From NCBI GenBank assembly GCA_030654835.1, contig JAURWS010000031.1:17062-81061 (forward strand): 64,000 nt of DNA, written 5' to 3'. Below the pieces are notes generated by a model. It did not search any database. It had not been told where the DNA came from and worked only from the letters and a program-made list of their open reading frames with translations. The DNA is from Gammaproteobacteria bacterium. Its GTDB lineage: Bacteria > Pseudomonadota > Gammaproteobacteria > Pseudomonadales > Pseudohongiellaceae. The number at the start of each line of letters is the position of its first letter. Positions within the stretch are counted from its first letter, which is position 1. Positions 1-7,724 of this stretch are shown piece by piece. The position numbers and the translations under genes are program-made.

Positions 1-120
1 GCTCGGATCGCCGCCGAACACGCTGATGTTGTCTCTGACCCACCCCAGTCCGGCGATGGTATCGACGGTGCTCCAGTTGCCGCTGGCGGCGGCGCTGACA
101 CCGGGTTCGGTTCCCGACTC
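1..120 (-). pseudogene. type B carboxylesterase, internal fragment
   Basis: The minus strand, read from 120 down to the window edge, encodes a stretch with the conserved carboxylesterase pattern TIAGLGWVRDNISVFGGDPS. In intact type B esterases this motif lies just before the nucleophile elbow GESAGG, which would be off the left edge. The frame stays open to 195, but similarity appears to stop near 120, where plus-strand coding of the next fragment begins, so the esterase lacks its N-terminal part. I infer that the unit at about 121-1622 was inserted into, or replaced, the front of this gene. Confidence 0.6.
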
Positions 121-403
121 GTATCGTCTCTTTTGGAGAGATATAGCACCGGGGAGCACCACGCCGTACATGGAGGTGCGGGGCGGCGTATACCGCTATG
201 CCGCCTATACATTCAGGCATGAGGGCAAGCGCATGGAACAGCCTGTGATGGACTGGGTCGGCGAGATGCCCATTTTGGGTAAGCAGTTCACCTACCAGTT
301 GGAGCTCGATTCAGCTCGTTTGCCGTTTCCGATCAGGCTTCTGCAAGTTAACCTCACCAAATTCGCCAAGGCAGCTATAATTCTCGGAGAGGTACAAACA
401 TGA
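121..403 (+). pseudogene. C-terminal remnant of an unknown protein, coupled to the ImmA/IrrE gene
   Basis: The frame is open from 26, but sequence before about 121 is the antisense of the esterase fragment, so the native part probably starts near 121. No start codon with a ribosome binding site is seen there. The last 90 or so residues are hydrophilic and then mixed (PVMDWVGEMPILGKQFTYQL). I do not recognise the family. The stop overlaps the next start as ATGA, typical of operon partners, which supports a real gene that lost its 5' part. Confidence 0.4.
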
Positions 404-1557
404 ACCGAGTTGCCGTCAGTCCCGAGCTTGTCCAGTGGGCCCGCGAGCGCGCCCATCTGGATGTGGAAACGCTTGAACCCAAATTCCCGAAACTCTCCCA
501 ATGGGAGAGGTGTGAGGTGCTGCCGACATTCAAGCAACTGGAAAGCTTTGCCAACGCGACCCACGTGCCTTTTGGTTATCTGTTCCTGCCAGAGCCTCCG
601 CAAATTCCCATGCCGATACCGGACTTTCGCACGCTGCAAAACCAGCAACTTCGCACTGCCAGCCCCGATCTGCTGGATACGATTTATGCCATGCAGGGGC
701 GACAGTCCTGGCTTCGGGAAACCCGTGCGGAGTGCGACGCGCTTTCTCGTGAGTTTGTTGGCAGCGCAAGCCTCACGGATGACCCGGCGGCAATTGGTCG
801 TGAAATGCGGCGGTTGTTGGACCTGGAGCACGGCTGGGCGGCCAATGTGCGTACCTGGCAGGACGCTGTCAGTGCCTTGCGCATCGCCATTGAAGCATTG
901 GGGGTGATGGCGGTCATCAATGGCGTGGTGGGCAACAATACCCATCGCGCACTCAATGTGGAGGAGTTTCGCGGCTTTGCGCTCAGCGATGAGTATGCGC
1001 CGCTGATCTTCGTTAACGGTGCGGACGCCAAGTCTGCACAGATGTTCACGCTGGCCCATGAGCTGGCCCATCTCTGGCTGGGCGCCGAAGGTTCTGGATT
1101 GTCTGGCTTCTCCGGCATTTTTCCGGATGGTGCCCCCGTAGAGATATTTTGTGATCAAGCAGCCGCTGAATTTCTAGTGCCGGAGGCGGAGCTGCGTGCC
1201 GCTTGGTCTGACGTGAGCCGCGAGGAAGCGCCTTTCGAACTACTGGCGCGCCGGTTCAAGGTAAGCCCCATCGTTGTTGGCCGTCGCGCTTTGGATTTGC
1301 GTTTGATAGAGCGTCAGTACTTCTTCGATTTTTATGAGGTTTATATCCGCCAGGAGCGTAATGGCAAGCAAGCGACTGCCAGCGGTGGTGATTTCTATAA
1401 CAACCAGAATACACGTGTTGGCAGCTTGTTTGCGGTGCAGGTAATCCGCGCTGCCAGAGAGAGGCGCATAGGATTCAAACAAGCCTATGAGTTGACGGGA
1501 TTGAATGGTGGCGCATTTCAAGAGTATGCCCGTCGTCTGGGAATGGAGCTGTCTTGA
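400..1557 (+). CDS. ImmA/IrrE-family metallopeptidase with N-terminal XRE-like region
   Basis: Predicted 385-residue cytoplasmic zinc peptidase. Residues 1-65 resemble a helix-turn-helix of the kind found in fused XRE-ImmA proteins. The zinc motif HELAH is at residues 220-224 (LAHELAHLWLG), with a downstream acidic segment (FCDQAAAEFLVP) that usually supplies the third ligand. Family members cleave repressors or antitoxins in mobile-element and stress circuits. GGAGAGG lies about 12 nt before the ATG, and the start overlaps the upstream stop by 4 nt. The gene forms a small unit with damaged neighbours on both sides, so it may be an orphan of a transferred toxin-antitoxin-like module. Its substrate is unknown. 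Confidence 0.85.
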   Translation: MNRVAVSPELVQWARERAHLDVETLEPKFPKLSQWERCEVLPTFKQLESFANATHVPFGYLFLPEPPQIPMPIPDFRTLQNQQLRTASPDLLDTIYAMQGRQSWLRETRAECDALSREFVGSASLTDDPAAIGREMRRLLDLEHGWAANVRTWQDAVSALRIAIEALGVMAVINGVVGNNTHRALNVEEFRGFALSDEYAPLIFVNGADAKSAQMFTLAHELAHLWLGAEGSGLSGFSGIFPDGAPVEIFCDQAAAEFLVPEAELRAAWSDVSREEAPFELLARRFKVSPIVVGRRALDLRLIERQYFFDFYEVYIRQERNGKQATASGGDFYNNQNTRVGSLFAVQVIRAARERRIGFKQAYELTGLNGGAFQEYARRLGMELS

Positions 1558-1622
1558 CCGTGTACGTGAATGACAATCTTGTTAAATGGGTGAAAGAGTC
1601 GGTGCCAGGCAATTTTTTTTGA
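1554..1622 (+). pseudogene. stump of a gene downstream of the ImmA/IrrE peptidase
   Basis: A 22-codon frame starts at a TTG overlapping the peptidase stop (CTTGACC) and ends in a T-rich run followed by TGA. ImmA/IrrE peptidases of this layout are often followed by an overlapping DUF4411/PIN-like gene. Position and overlap suggest this is what is left of such a partner, but the peptide is too short to assign. The next 100 bases, to 1728, hold nothing I can identify. Confidence 0.25.
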
Positions 1623-1728
1623 ACACCAATCAAACCGATGTGGTCAGTGCCTATACTGAAACCATGCTGAGAGCGTTACGGGTCCAGTATTACTGACTGG
1701 GTGCGATGCATCTGCCTCACTTCAGAAC

Positions 1729-2385
1729 TTGAACCACCGCCACACGGAGCCCCACTTGCCCCTCACAATCCCTCAGAAACTTTTCGAAGAAATCACCCGA
1801 CGAGAACACGCGCTGACGTCCGCAGACATCAAGACACTGGGATGGCAGCAGGCGTTGTCCGCGAGCCAGCAGCGGCAGGACCATATGGCGAGGTTGATTA
1901 CGTCAACGGCCTCGGCTGCCATCGCTTGCCAGGCCGGATGCTGGTACTGCTGCTATTTCAAAGTGGAAGTGCGCTCTGAGGAAGCGCTGCAGATTGTGAA
2001 ATTTGTCCGCGAGAATTTCAGTCCCGAGCGGGCGAAGCGACTGCAGGACGACGTTGCGGAAAACGCCGGCGCCCTGCGTGGTCTGCCGCGCGAGGAGCAA
2101 CTGACCGCGAACCGCAAGTGCGCGTTTCTGGATGATGGCAAGTGCTCCATTTACGCGGTGCGGCCGGCGCGTTGCAGGACCTTCCATGCGAAGGATGTCT
2201 CCGGGTGCAAGCAGGCCTGGGATGAACCGACGAACCTGAAGATTCCGAGCACATTGGTGCCCGAGCTGCTTTATACCGGCGAGGCGCATTTGAAGGGATA
2301 TCGGCAGGCCTTCACCGACGCAGGGTATGACAACGGCGTGTACGAAATGAATGCGGCGCTGGAGAAGGCGTTGCACACTTACTAG
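1729..2385 (+). CDS. YkgJ-family cysteine cluster protein
   Basis: About 218 residues. Cysteines occur in the YkgJ pattern: CQAGCWYCC in the first half, then CAFLDDGKCSIYAVRPARC and a later SGC. These are expected to bind zinc or an Fe-S cluster. The biochemical role of YkgJ proteins is not established. The start is uncertain: 1729 is TTG with no clear ribosome binding site, and another TTG lies a few codons downstream. It ends 95 bp before dusC on the same strand. Confidence 0.8.
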   Translation: MNHRHTEPHLPLTIPQKLFEEITRREHALTSADIKTLGWQQALSASQQRQDHMARLITSTASAAIACQAGCWYCCYFKVEVRSEEALQIVKFVRENFSPERAKRLQDDVAENAGALRGLPREEQLTANRKCAFLDDGKCSIYAVRPARCRTFHAKDVSGCKQAWDEPTNLKIPSTLVPELLYTGEAHLKGYRQAFTDAGYDNGVYEMNAALEKALHTY

Positions 2386-2479
2386 TCTCGTCGATATCTG
2401 GCTATACTCCGCGCATTTCTTTGAGCACTACTTTGCGCGCTTCTTTCACCCTCGCATTTCAAATAGACAGCACTCATTC

Positions 2480-3403
2480 ATGCGCATCATTCTCGCCCCC
2501 ATGGAAGGCCTCGCCGATGTACATCTGCGGCGCCTGATCACCGCTCAGGGCGGCTTCGACTGGAGCGTGTCGGAGTTCGTGCGGGTGGTGGATCGACCTT
2601 ATCCCGACAGGGTGCTCTACGGCATGTGCCCGGAGCTGATGAACGGCGGGCGCACGGACTCCGGCACTCCTGTGCGCGTGCAGCTGCTGGGCAGCGATGC
2701 CGAGGCGATGGCGGCCAATGCGTTGCGCGCCGTCGAGCTGGGCTCCTACGGTATCGACATCAACTTTGGCTGCCCGAGCAAAACGGTCAATCGCCGCAAC
2801 GGCGGGGCGATCATGCTGCAGGAGCCAGAGAGTCTGTATCGCGTGGTGAGTGCCGTGCGTGCGGCGCTGCCGACGAGTGTGGTGGTCTCAGCGAAGATGC
2901 GGCTGGGGTTTGATGATACGTCGCTGATGCTGGAGAACGCTGCCGCCATCGAAGCTGCAGGGGCGACCGAGCTGACGGTGCATGCCCGCACGCGTCGCCA
3001 GGGCTACGCACCCCCCGCGCATTGGCACGAACTGGCACGCATTCGCGAGCACATCCGCATTCCGCTGATTGCCAATGGCGACATCTGCTCGGTGGAGGAC
3101 TATCACCGCTGCGTGGCGGCGACGGGCACTGTCGATGTGATGCTGGGACGTGGCGCTGTGCGCATGCCGTCGCTGGCGCGGCAGATTCGCGACAACTGTC
3201 CTCAGGACTCCCCGTGGGTAAGCATCGAACCTTTGCTGAACGACTTCTGGCGGCAGCTCAGCGCGGTGCTCTCACCGCGTGATCGCATCGGGCGCATTCG
3301 CCAGTGGGTCAACTATCTGCGCCAGCGTCACCCCGAGGCGGAGGTGCTGTGGCAGCTCATCCGGCAGGAGTCCGATATTCAGAGGTTGGATGCGGTGCTT
3401 TGA
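2480..3403 (+). CDS. dusC: tRNA-dihydrouridine synthase, DusC type
   Basis: 307 residues. An FMN enzyme that reduces a uridine of the tRNA D-loop to dihydrouridine using NADPH; the DusC class acts on U16 in E. coli. The N-terminal TIM-barrel motif APMEGLAD, the catalytic-loop NFGCPSKTVN with its cysteine, the phosphate-binding ANGDI and LGRGA segments and the C-terminal helical domain are all present. Conserved features such as ITEFVRVVD-like SEFVRVVD and the closing QWVNYLRQRHPEA place it with DusC rather than DusA or DusB. I chose the ATG at 2480 because the conserved protein begins there; the open frame extends upstream into the end of the preceding gene without similarity. Confidence 0.93.
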   Translation: MRIILAPMEGLADVHLRRLITAQGGFDWSVSEFVRVVDRPYPDRVLYGMCPELMNGGRTDSGTPVRVQLLGSDAEAMAANALRAVELGSYGIDINFGCPSKTVNRRNGGAIMLQEPESLYRVVSAVRAALPTSVVVSAKMRLGFDDTSLMLENAAAIEAAGATELTVHARTRRQGYAPPAHWHELARIREHIRIPLIANGDICSVEDYHRCVAATGTVDVMLGRGAVRMPSLARQIRDNCPQDSPWVSIEPLLNDFWRQLSAVLSPRDRIGRIRQWVNYLRQRHPEAEVLWQLIRQESDIQRLDAVL

Positions 3404-3434
3404 TTAACACCGGCGAATAGCCCGGCAGACATCC

Positions 3435-4259
3435 CTACTTCTTGCGAATAAATGCCAGCAGGTCCTTGGTCAGTTTCTCTTTATGAGTCGCGAACAGTCC
3501 GTGTGGTGCACCCTTGTATTCGACCAGCGTTGACTGACTGATGGCTTTCGCGGCAAGCCTGGACGATGCATCAATGGGCACTGTCTTGTCTTCTGTGCCA
3601 TGGATGAGCAGCGTCGGCACTTTGAAATGCGCCAGGTCGCCTCGAAAATCTGTCGTCGAAAATGATTTCAGACATTCCAGCGTTGCCCTCAGGCTACCCT
3701 GCATGGCGATGTTGTGCATGGCGCGCAGCAGTTCGTCGCTGATCGTATTGCCGGGGGTTCCAACGCCGAAAAAGCTCTTGAAAAATTCAGTGAGGAATTT
3801 TGCGCGGTCGGCATTGATTGCCTGGGCTGTTTTATCGAACGCTTCCTGCTCGGTGCCCAGCGGATTGTCTTTGGTCTTCAGGCGAAAGGGCACAACGGAG
3901 GCGATGAGTCCGGCCTTTGCCACTGACTTGCCGTGGTGCCGCGACATGTAGCGTGCCACCTCGCCGCCGCCCATCGAGAAGCCGACGATGATAGTGTTCT
4001 TCGCGCCCGTGTGTTCGATGACGGCGGCGAGGTCATCGCTCAGCGTGTCATAGTCGTAGCCACTCCAGGGTTGCGACGAACGGCCAAAGCCTCGGCGATC
4101 ATAAGCAATGGCGCGATAGCCCGCATCGGCAATCGCCATCGCCTGATCTTCCCAGCTGTCGGCGGAAAGCGGCCAGCCATGCAACAGGATCACAGGCTGA
4201 CCATTGCCCCAGTCTTTCATGTAAAGAGATGTCTTGTCTTTGGTGGTGATGTAGCTCAT
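3435..4259 (-). CDS. alpha/beta hydrolase, non-heme chloroperoxidase/arylesterase-like
   Basis: About 274 residues with the alpha/beta hydrolase fold. The oxyanion segment LLHGWPLSADSW, nucleophile elbow GFSMGG (Ser), acid in HGTEDKTVP (Asp) and the catalytic His in GAPHGLF match the cofactor-free haloperoxidase and arylesterase group. No signal peptide, so cytoplasmic. The natural substrate cannot be read from sequence. The frame allows GTG at 4265, but GAGGGAGC is better spaced for the ATG at 4259. It converges on dusC and is divergent from the HbpS-like gene at 4437. Confidence 0.85.
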   Translation of the reverse strand: MSYITTKDKTSLYMKDWGNGQPVILLHGWPLSADSWEDQAMAIADAGYRAIAYDRRGFGRSSQPWSGYDYDTLSDDLAAVIEHTGAKNTIIVGFSMGGGEVARYMSRHHGKSVAKAGLIASVVPFRLKTKDNPLGTEQEAFDKTAQAINADRAKFLTEFFKSFFGVGTPGNTISDELLRAMHNIAMQGSLRATLECLKSFSTTDFRGDLAHFKVPTLLIHGTEDKTVPIDASSRLAAKAISQSTLVEYKGAPHGLFATHKEKLTKDLLAFIRKK

Positions 4260-4436
4260 GCGCACGCTCCCTCAGCACTCGGATAGGCTGGTCGGTTAGA
4301 CTGTAAGGAAGTATCGCGTGAGTGGCTGTTGGGCAGCACACAGACTCATCCGCCGAACTAATCGGATAGACTCGCTGGTCTATACTTTCGATGTTGGACC
4401 CGACCCGACACAAAACCAATAACAGGAGTAATTCGA

Positions 4437-4910
4437 ATGATGAAGAAATTTTTGTCCGGCATGGCACTACTGTGCAGCGTTGCCCTCTCATCCCTCGGCA
4501 TGGCGCAGGAAGCCACGGCCCCCGCAGCGCTAACCTATGACATGGCAGAGCGGGCAATGACCGCAGCGCTGGCGGAAGCCCGGGCCAATAGCTGGAACCT
4601 CACCATCGTGGTCGCAGATGCAGCGGGGCTGCCCGTGATGATTCATCGCATGGACGGGGCCTCTGCCCGGTCATACGAGATCGCACTGGCCAAAGCGCTG
4701 GTAGTCACCACGACAGGCCTGTCGTCCGGCGAATACGGTCGCAAGCTGCAGGCGGGGGAAATTGCGGAAGTGTCGAATGGCGTCACTTTCCCGGGTGGTG
4801 TGCCGGTCATGCTCAACGGTGAAAGGATTGGCGCGGTCACCGCCAGTGGTGCGAGAGGCGTCGAGGACGAACAGGTGTCACTCGCAGGTGCAGCGGCGAT
4901 TGCCAACTAA
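4437..4910 (+). CDS. secreted HbpS/GlcG family protein
   Basis: 157 residues with a signal peptide ending near MAQEA. The mature part is a single GlcG/HbpS domain ([17 protein letters not shown], then [17 protein letters not shown], then [19 protein letters not shown]). HbpS of Streptomyces binds haem and senses redox stress; the role of most secreted homologues is unknown. Start ATGATG, with AGGAG about 8 nt before it. The downstream DUF2200 gene begins 36 bp later and may be cotranscribed. Confidence 0.85.
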   Translation: MMKKFLSGMALLCSVALSSLGMAQEATAPAALTYDMAERAMTAALAEARANSWNLTIVVADAAGLPVMIHRMDGASARSYEIALAKALVVTTTGLSSGEYGRKLQAGEIAEVSNGVTFPGGVPVMLNGERIGAVTASGARGVEDEQVSLAGAAAIAN

Positions 4911-4945
4911 GCATCGTTATGACCGCGCAAGGCGGAGAAGAGACG

Positions 4946-5308
4946 ATGCCCAAACATAATATCTTCGCCACCGCCTTTGCGAAGGTGTATCCGATGTACG
5001 TTCAGAAAGCGGAGCGTAAAAATCGTTCCAGGGAAGAGGTTGATCAGATCATCTGCTGGCTGACGGGCTATGACCAGGCGGGTCTGCAGCAGCAGATCGA
5101 TCAGGCAAACAATTTCGAAATCTTCTTTGCGCAAGCGCCGGGCATGCATCCGAATATTGCGCTGATCAAGGGTGTCGTGTGCGGTGTTCGCATAGAAGAT
5201 ATCGAGGACCCGCTGATGAAAAAAATTCGCTACCTGGACAAGCTGATTGATGAGCTTGCAAAAGGCCGGGCGATGGAAAAGATTCTGCGGCAACAGGGCG
5301 GTTCATAA
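4946..5308 (+). CDS. DUF2200 family protein
   Basis: 120 residues from the ATG at 4946. That start is preceded by GGAGAAGAGACG and the family normally begins [20 protein letters not shown]; the longer open frame from 4919 lacks support. The whole length is the DUF2200 domain ([20 protein letters not shown], then [20 protein letters not shown]). Small soluble cytoplasmic protein of unknown function. The family is common as a lone gene in proteobacteria and firmicutes. Confidence 0.85.
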   Translation: MPKHNIFATAFAKVYPMYVQKAERKNRSREEVDQIICWLTGYDQAGLQQQIDQANNFEIFFAQAPGMHPNIALIKGVVCGVRIEDIEDPLMKKIRYLDKLIDELAKGRAMEKILRQQGGS

Positions 5309-5334
5309 TCGAAAAGTCTGAATATTCCGGATTG

Positions 5335-5943
5335 TCAGCGACACATCTCTGGGTAAAAGAGGCTGTCCATGTCCGGAAAGTTCAGACACGCTTGCTTGGC
5401 GTTTTCAAAGGGGCCGAGAAGAAGATCGCAGGCCTCACCCAACGCGTAGTAATAGCCGGAACTATGTGCTCCAGCGCGGCACACATCACCGTCACCACAG
5501 ACGAAGTTTATATCGGCCTCATAAACGGTGGACTGGAATTCGCTGAGGTCGTCCATATACTGATTGAAGTCATCAAGACACTCAACCTCTTCCGCTGATG
5601 CGGTTTCCTCGTAGGTATTGCTATCGCTTGTGTCCGTGTACGTGTCTACGGATGCAGCATTGGTGACGCCATTGATTTCCAGCCCCGCCCATAGCGATGC
5701 CGCATACTCTGTAATAATCAGGTTGCCTGTTGCTCCAGTGGCGGCTTTTTCATACGTGCCCACCCAGATGTCATACGTCCCTTGCGCAGGATTTTTCAGA
5801 GAGATTCCCGGGTTTGATCCACCTGCTTCGGCGTTGTCATCGTTACAAATCCATTTGCCATTGGGGTCGTTGATCACCAGTGTCGTATCAATGCTCGCGG
5901 AGACAAATATGCCGATAAGAGCAGTTTGGCTGTCGAGCACCAA
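5335..5943 (-). pseudogene. secreted beta-sandwich (PPC-like) protein with damaged 5' end
   Basis: The encoded domain reads like a bacterial pre-peptidase C-terminal type beta-sandwich (DTTLVINDPNGKWICNDD, then NPAQGTYDIWVGTY), followed by an acidic, cysteine-bearing tail. In frame the protein extends upstream to about 6021 (GCSGYIYAAAPDFELVLD), where a TGA stops it, with no ATG; the only start candidate is TTG at 5943, inside the conserved domain. In a neighbouring frame, just upstream, a hydrophobic signal-like segment is readable (IWALVAVATF). I infer that a small deletion or frameshift separated the signal sequence from the mature domain. It could still be a short functional product from the TTG, but that seems less likely. 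Confidence 0.5.
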
Positions 5944-6099
5944 TTCAAAATCTGGAGCGGCTGCGTAAATGTAGCCACTGCAACCAGCGCCCAGATACCG
6001 TGAATGGCGAAAATTTACGCATCAAATTCCGAGTCATTTTTACTGCCGCGTTCTCTGATTGGTTTTGAATGATGAAATATTTGTATGAGAAGTCAGACT

Positions 6100-6477
6100 C
6101 TATGCTGAACAAATAAGACTTCGAACACTCACTTCCAGTTGCGTAGCTGTCGGCCGCGTCGGCGATTCAATCCATCGATAACCATCAATGACATAGGCAT
6201 TGGCTCCGGTTCTGAACAGCTCCGCATCCAGCTTCAGTGCGGCATTGTTCATGGCCTGGGTTGCTGAGTCGCCCGCATCGCCGAGTACGACCAGTGCCCC
6301 CATTTCTCCGCAGTCGGCACCCGCCACTCTCACGATTGCTTCAGAGCGCGTCAGATAGGTGGAGTTTGTGAGAGTGAGGAAGGTTTCGAACGGGAATGTT
6401 GTGGGGATGGTTTCTGCGCAACCGCCCAGCACCAGCAGCGACAGCAGAAGAATTTTTCGAAGACAGCTTTCACGCAT
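6100..6477 (-). CDS. small putative lipoprotein
   Basis: About 125 residues. From the ATG at 6477 the protein has a lipoprotein signal (LLLSLLVLGGCAE) whose lipobox cysteine would be acylated. The mature part contains YLTRSEAIVRVAGADCGEMG and a C-terminal cysteine, so a disulfide is possible. I do not recognise the family. A longer in-frame start at 6549 would hide the signal peptide behind 24 residues and is rejected. It lies 85 bp downstream of the next lipoprotein gene on the same strand. Confidence 0.65.
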   Translation of the reverse strand: MRESCLRKILLLSLLVLGGCAETIPTTFPFETFLTLTNSTYLTRSEAIVRVAGADCGEMGALVVLGDAGDSATQAMNNAALKLDAELFRTGANAYVIDGYRWIESPTRPTATQLEVSVRSLICSA

Positions 6478-6562
6478 AAACGACAGCACTGCGTTACCAC
6501 ACTTGTTCAAGAAGAGAGAGGCCAGCCCGAACAGGCTGACCTCGCTCAAAGCTCAGTCAGAA

Positions 6563-6925
6563 CTAGCGACGTACACCAGCAACAGGAATCGCACCGAAAT
6601 CGGTGTCGAAATTGCCAGCCAGGTTGTCGCCGTCAATGGTGCCCGCGAAGCGCAGAGTCAGTGTTTGGCCCTGTGCATCAACAGTGGTCTCGAAGTTCAC
6701 GGCATTGCCTTCCACCGTGACTCCATTCAGCGCCGCAGAGCCGAGGTCACCTGAAGACAAGGTGCCACTCAGATCAGGTTGGATATCCAAAATCACGACC
6801 ATCGCGCCGACCGGGGTCTCGATGTTGACATCCCAGATGCCGACCGCTGGATTTTGTGTAGAGGCGCAGGCAGCAAGTAACAGGGCAGCAACCAACAACA
6901 GCGAGCCCTTCAATAATCTTTTCAT
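6563..6925 (-). CDS. small lipoprotein of unknown function
   Basis: 120 residues. Lipoprotein signal with lipobox LLAAC at about residue 20, followed by a beta-rich domain (VGIWDVNIETPVGAMVVILD) with repeated strands up to the C-terminal GVRR. The pattern suggests a small beta-barrel or lipocalin-like fold, but no family is assigned. AGGGGAAATC lies just before the ATG. It is divergent from the molybdenum hydroxylase operon, sharing a 317-bp promoter region. Confidence 0.7.
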   Translation of the reverse strand: MKRLLKGSLLLVAALLLAACASTQNPAVGIWDVNIETPVGAMVVILDIQPDLSGTLSSGDLGSAALNGVTVEGNAVNFETTVDAQGQTLTLRFAGTIDGDNLAGNFDTDFGAIPVAGVRR

Positions 6926-7242
6926 GATTTCCCCTTAATCTTCATGTCCGCCTGGTAGCGGATTGTATTTTGTAAACGAGTGTTTGCAGACATACCCAGC
7001 GAGCTGGTGACGCCGGGCTATTTTCGCCTGAATCAGGGGCGAGTCAACGACATTCTATGCAGCTCCCGCGATATTTTTGTGTTAATTCTGACTGATTATT
7101 GAAAATTCAAGGATTCGGTGATGGCGCGCCATTCAGATGAGGTGAGCGTGTTTGAAGCACTATAGGAACTGCTATATGCTCGCCGCAGGCAACTCATACC
7201 GGCAGAAGTACACACGCACTTTATAGAATCAGGGGGTACGTC
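6926..7242. promoter_or_regulatory. divergent promoter region, lipoprotein / iorAB
   Basis: 317 bp between divergent genes. AT-rich patches include an imperfect inverted repeat (AGCACTATAG…CTATATGCT near 7166-7189) and TTTATAGAAT at about 7220, a possible -10. AGGGGG lies 8-13 nt before the ATG at 7243. No regulator site of a known class is recognised. Confidence 0.35.
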
Positions 7243-7707
7243 ATGGCACGCTTTCGAGTCAACGGAGTAGCGCAGGAATTGGATATTGAGCCGGAGATGC
7301 CGCTGCTGTGGGCGCTTCGCGATGAACTGGGATTGACCGGCACCAAGTTCGGTTGCGGAGTCGCCGCGTGCGGGGCTTGCACCGTGCAGGTCAACGGCAA
7401 TCCGGTGCGCAGTTGCGTGACTCCGGTCAGCGCGGTTGAAGGCACCGACATCACTACGATCGAGGGTCTGGCGGTGAATGCTGCCGCTGCTCTCTCCCCG
7501 GTGCAGCAGGCCTGGATCGACCATCAGGTGCCGCAGTGTGGTTACTGCCAGTCCGGCATGATCATGGCGGTGTCGGCACTGCTGACCGCCAACCCCAATC
7601 CCAGCGATGACGAGATCGATGGTGCAATCACCAACATCTGTCGCTGCGGCACTTATCCACGGGTCCGCAAGGCCATTCGTTCGCTGACAGCAGCGACCAC
7701 CGCATAG
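7243..7707 (+). CDS. (2Fe-2S) subunit of a molybdenum hydroxylase, IorA-like
   Basis: 154 residues, small electron-transfer subunit of the xanthine oxidase family. The N-terminal plant-type ferredoxin cluster ([12 protein letters not shown] plus a later Cys in RSCVTP) and the C-terminal second cluster (CGYCQSG…CRCGTY) are complete. With the next gene it forms a two-subunit enzyme like isoquinoline 1-oxidoreductase or the membrane-associated aldehyde dehydrogenases; there is no separate FAD subunit, so electrons probably go to a cytochrome or quinone. No signal peptide; it would be exported with its Tat-tagged partner. The genes are 17 bp apart. Confidence 0.9.
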   Translation: MARFRVNGVAQELDIEPEMPLLWALRDELGLTGTKFGCGVAACGACTVQVNGNPVRSCVTPVSAVEGTDITTIEGLAVNAAAALSPVQQAWIDHQVPQCGYCQSGMIMAVSALLTANPNPSDDEIDGAITNICRCGTYPRVRKAIRSLTAATTA

Positions 7708-7724
7708 GTCCAGGGAGAGCACAC

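Noticed and set aside
7096..7722. 208-residue minus-strand frame across iorA
   Set aside because: Antisense to the ferredoxin subunit and without recognisable motif; the piece beyond iorA is short.
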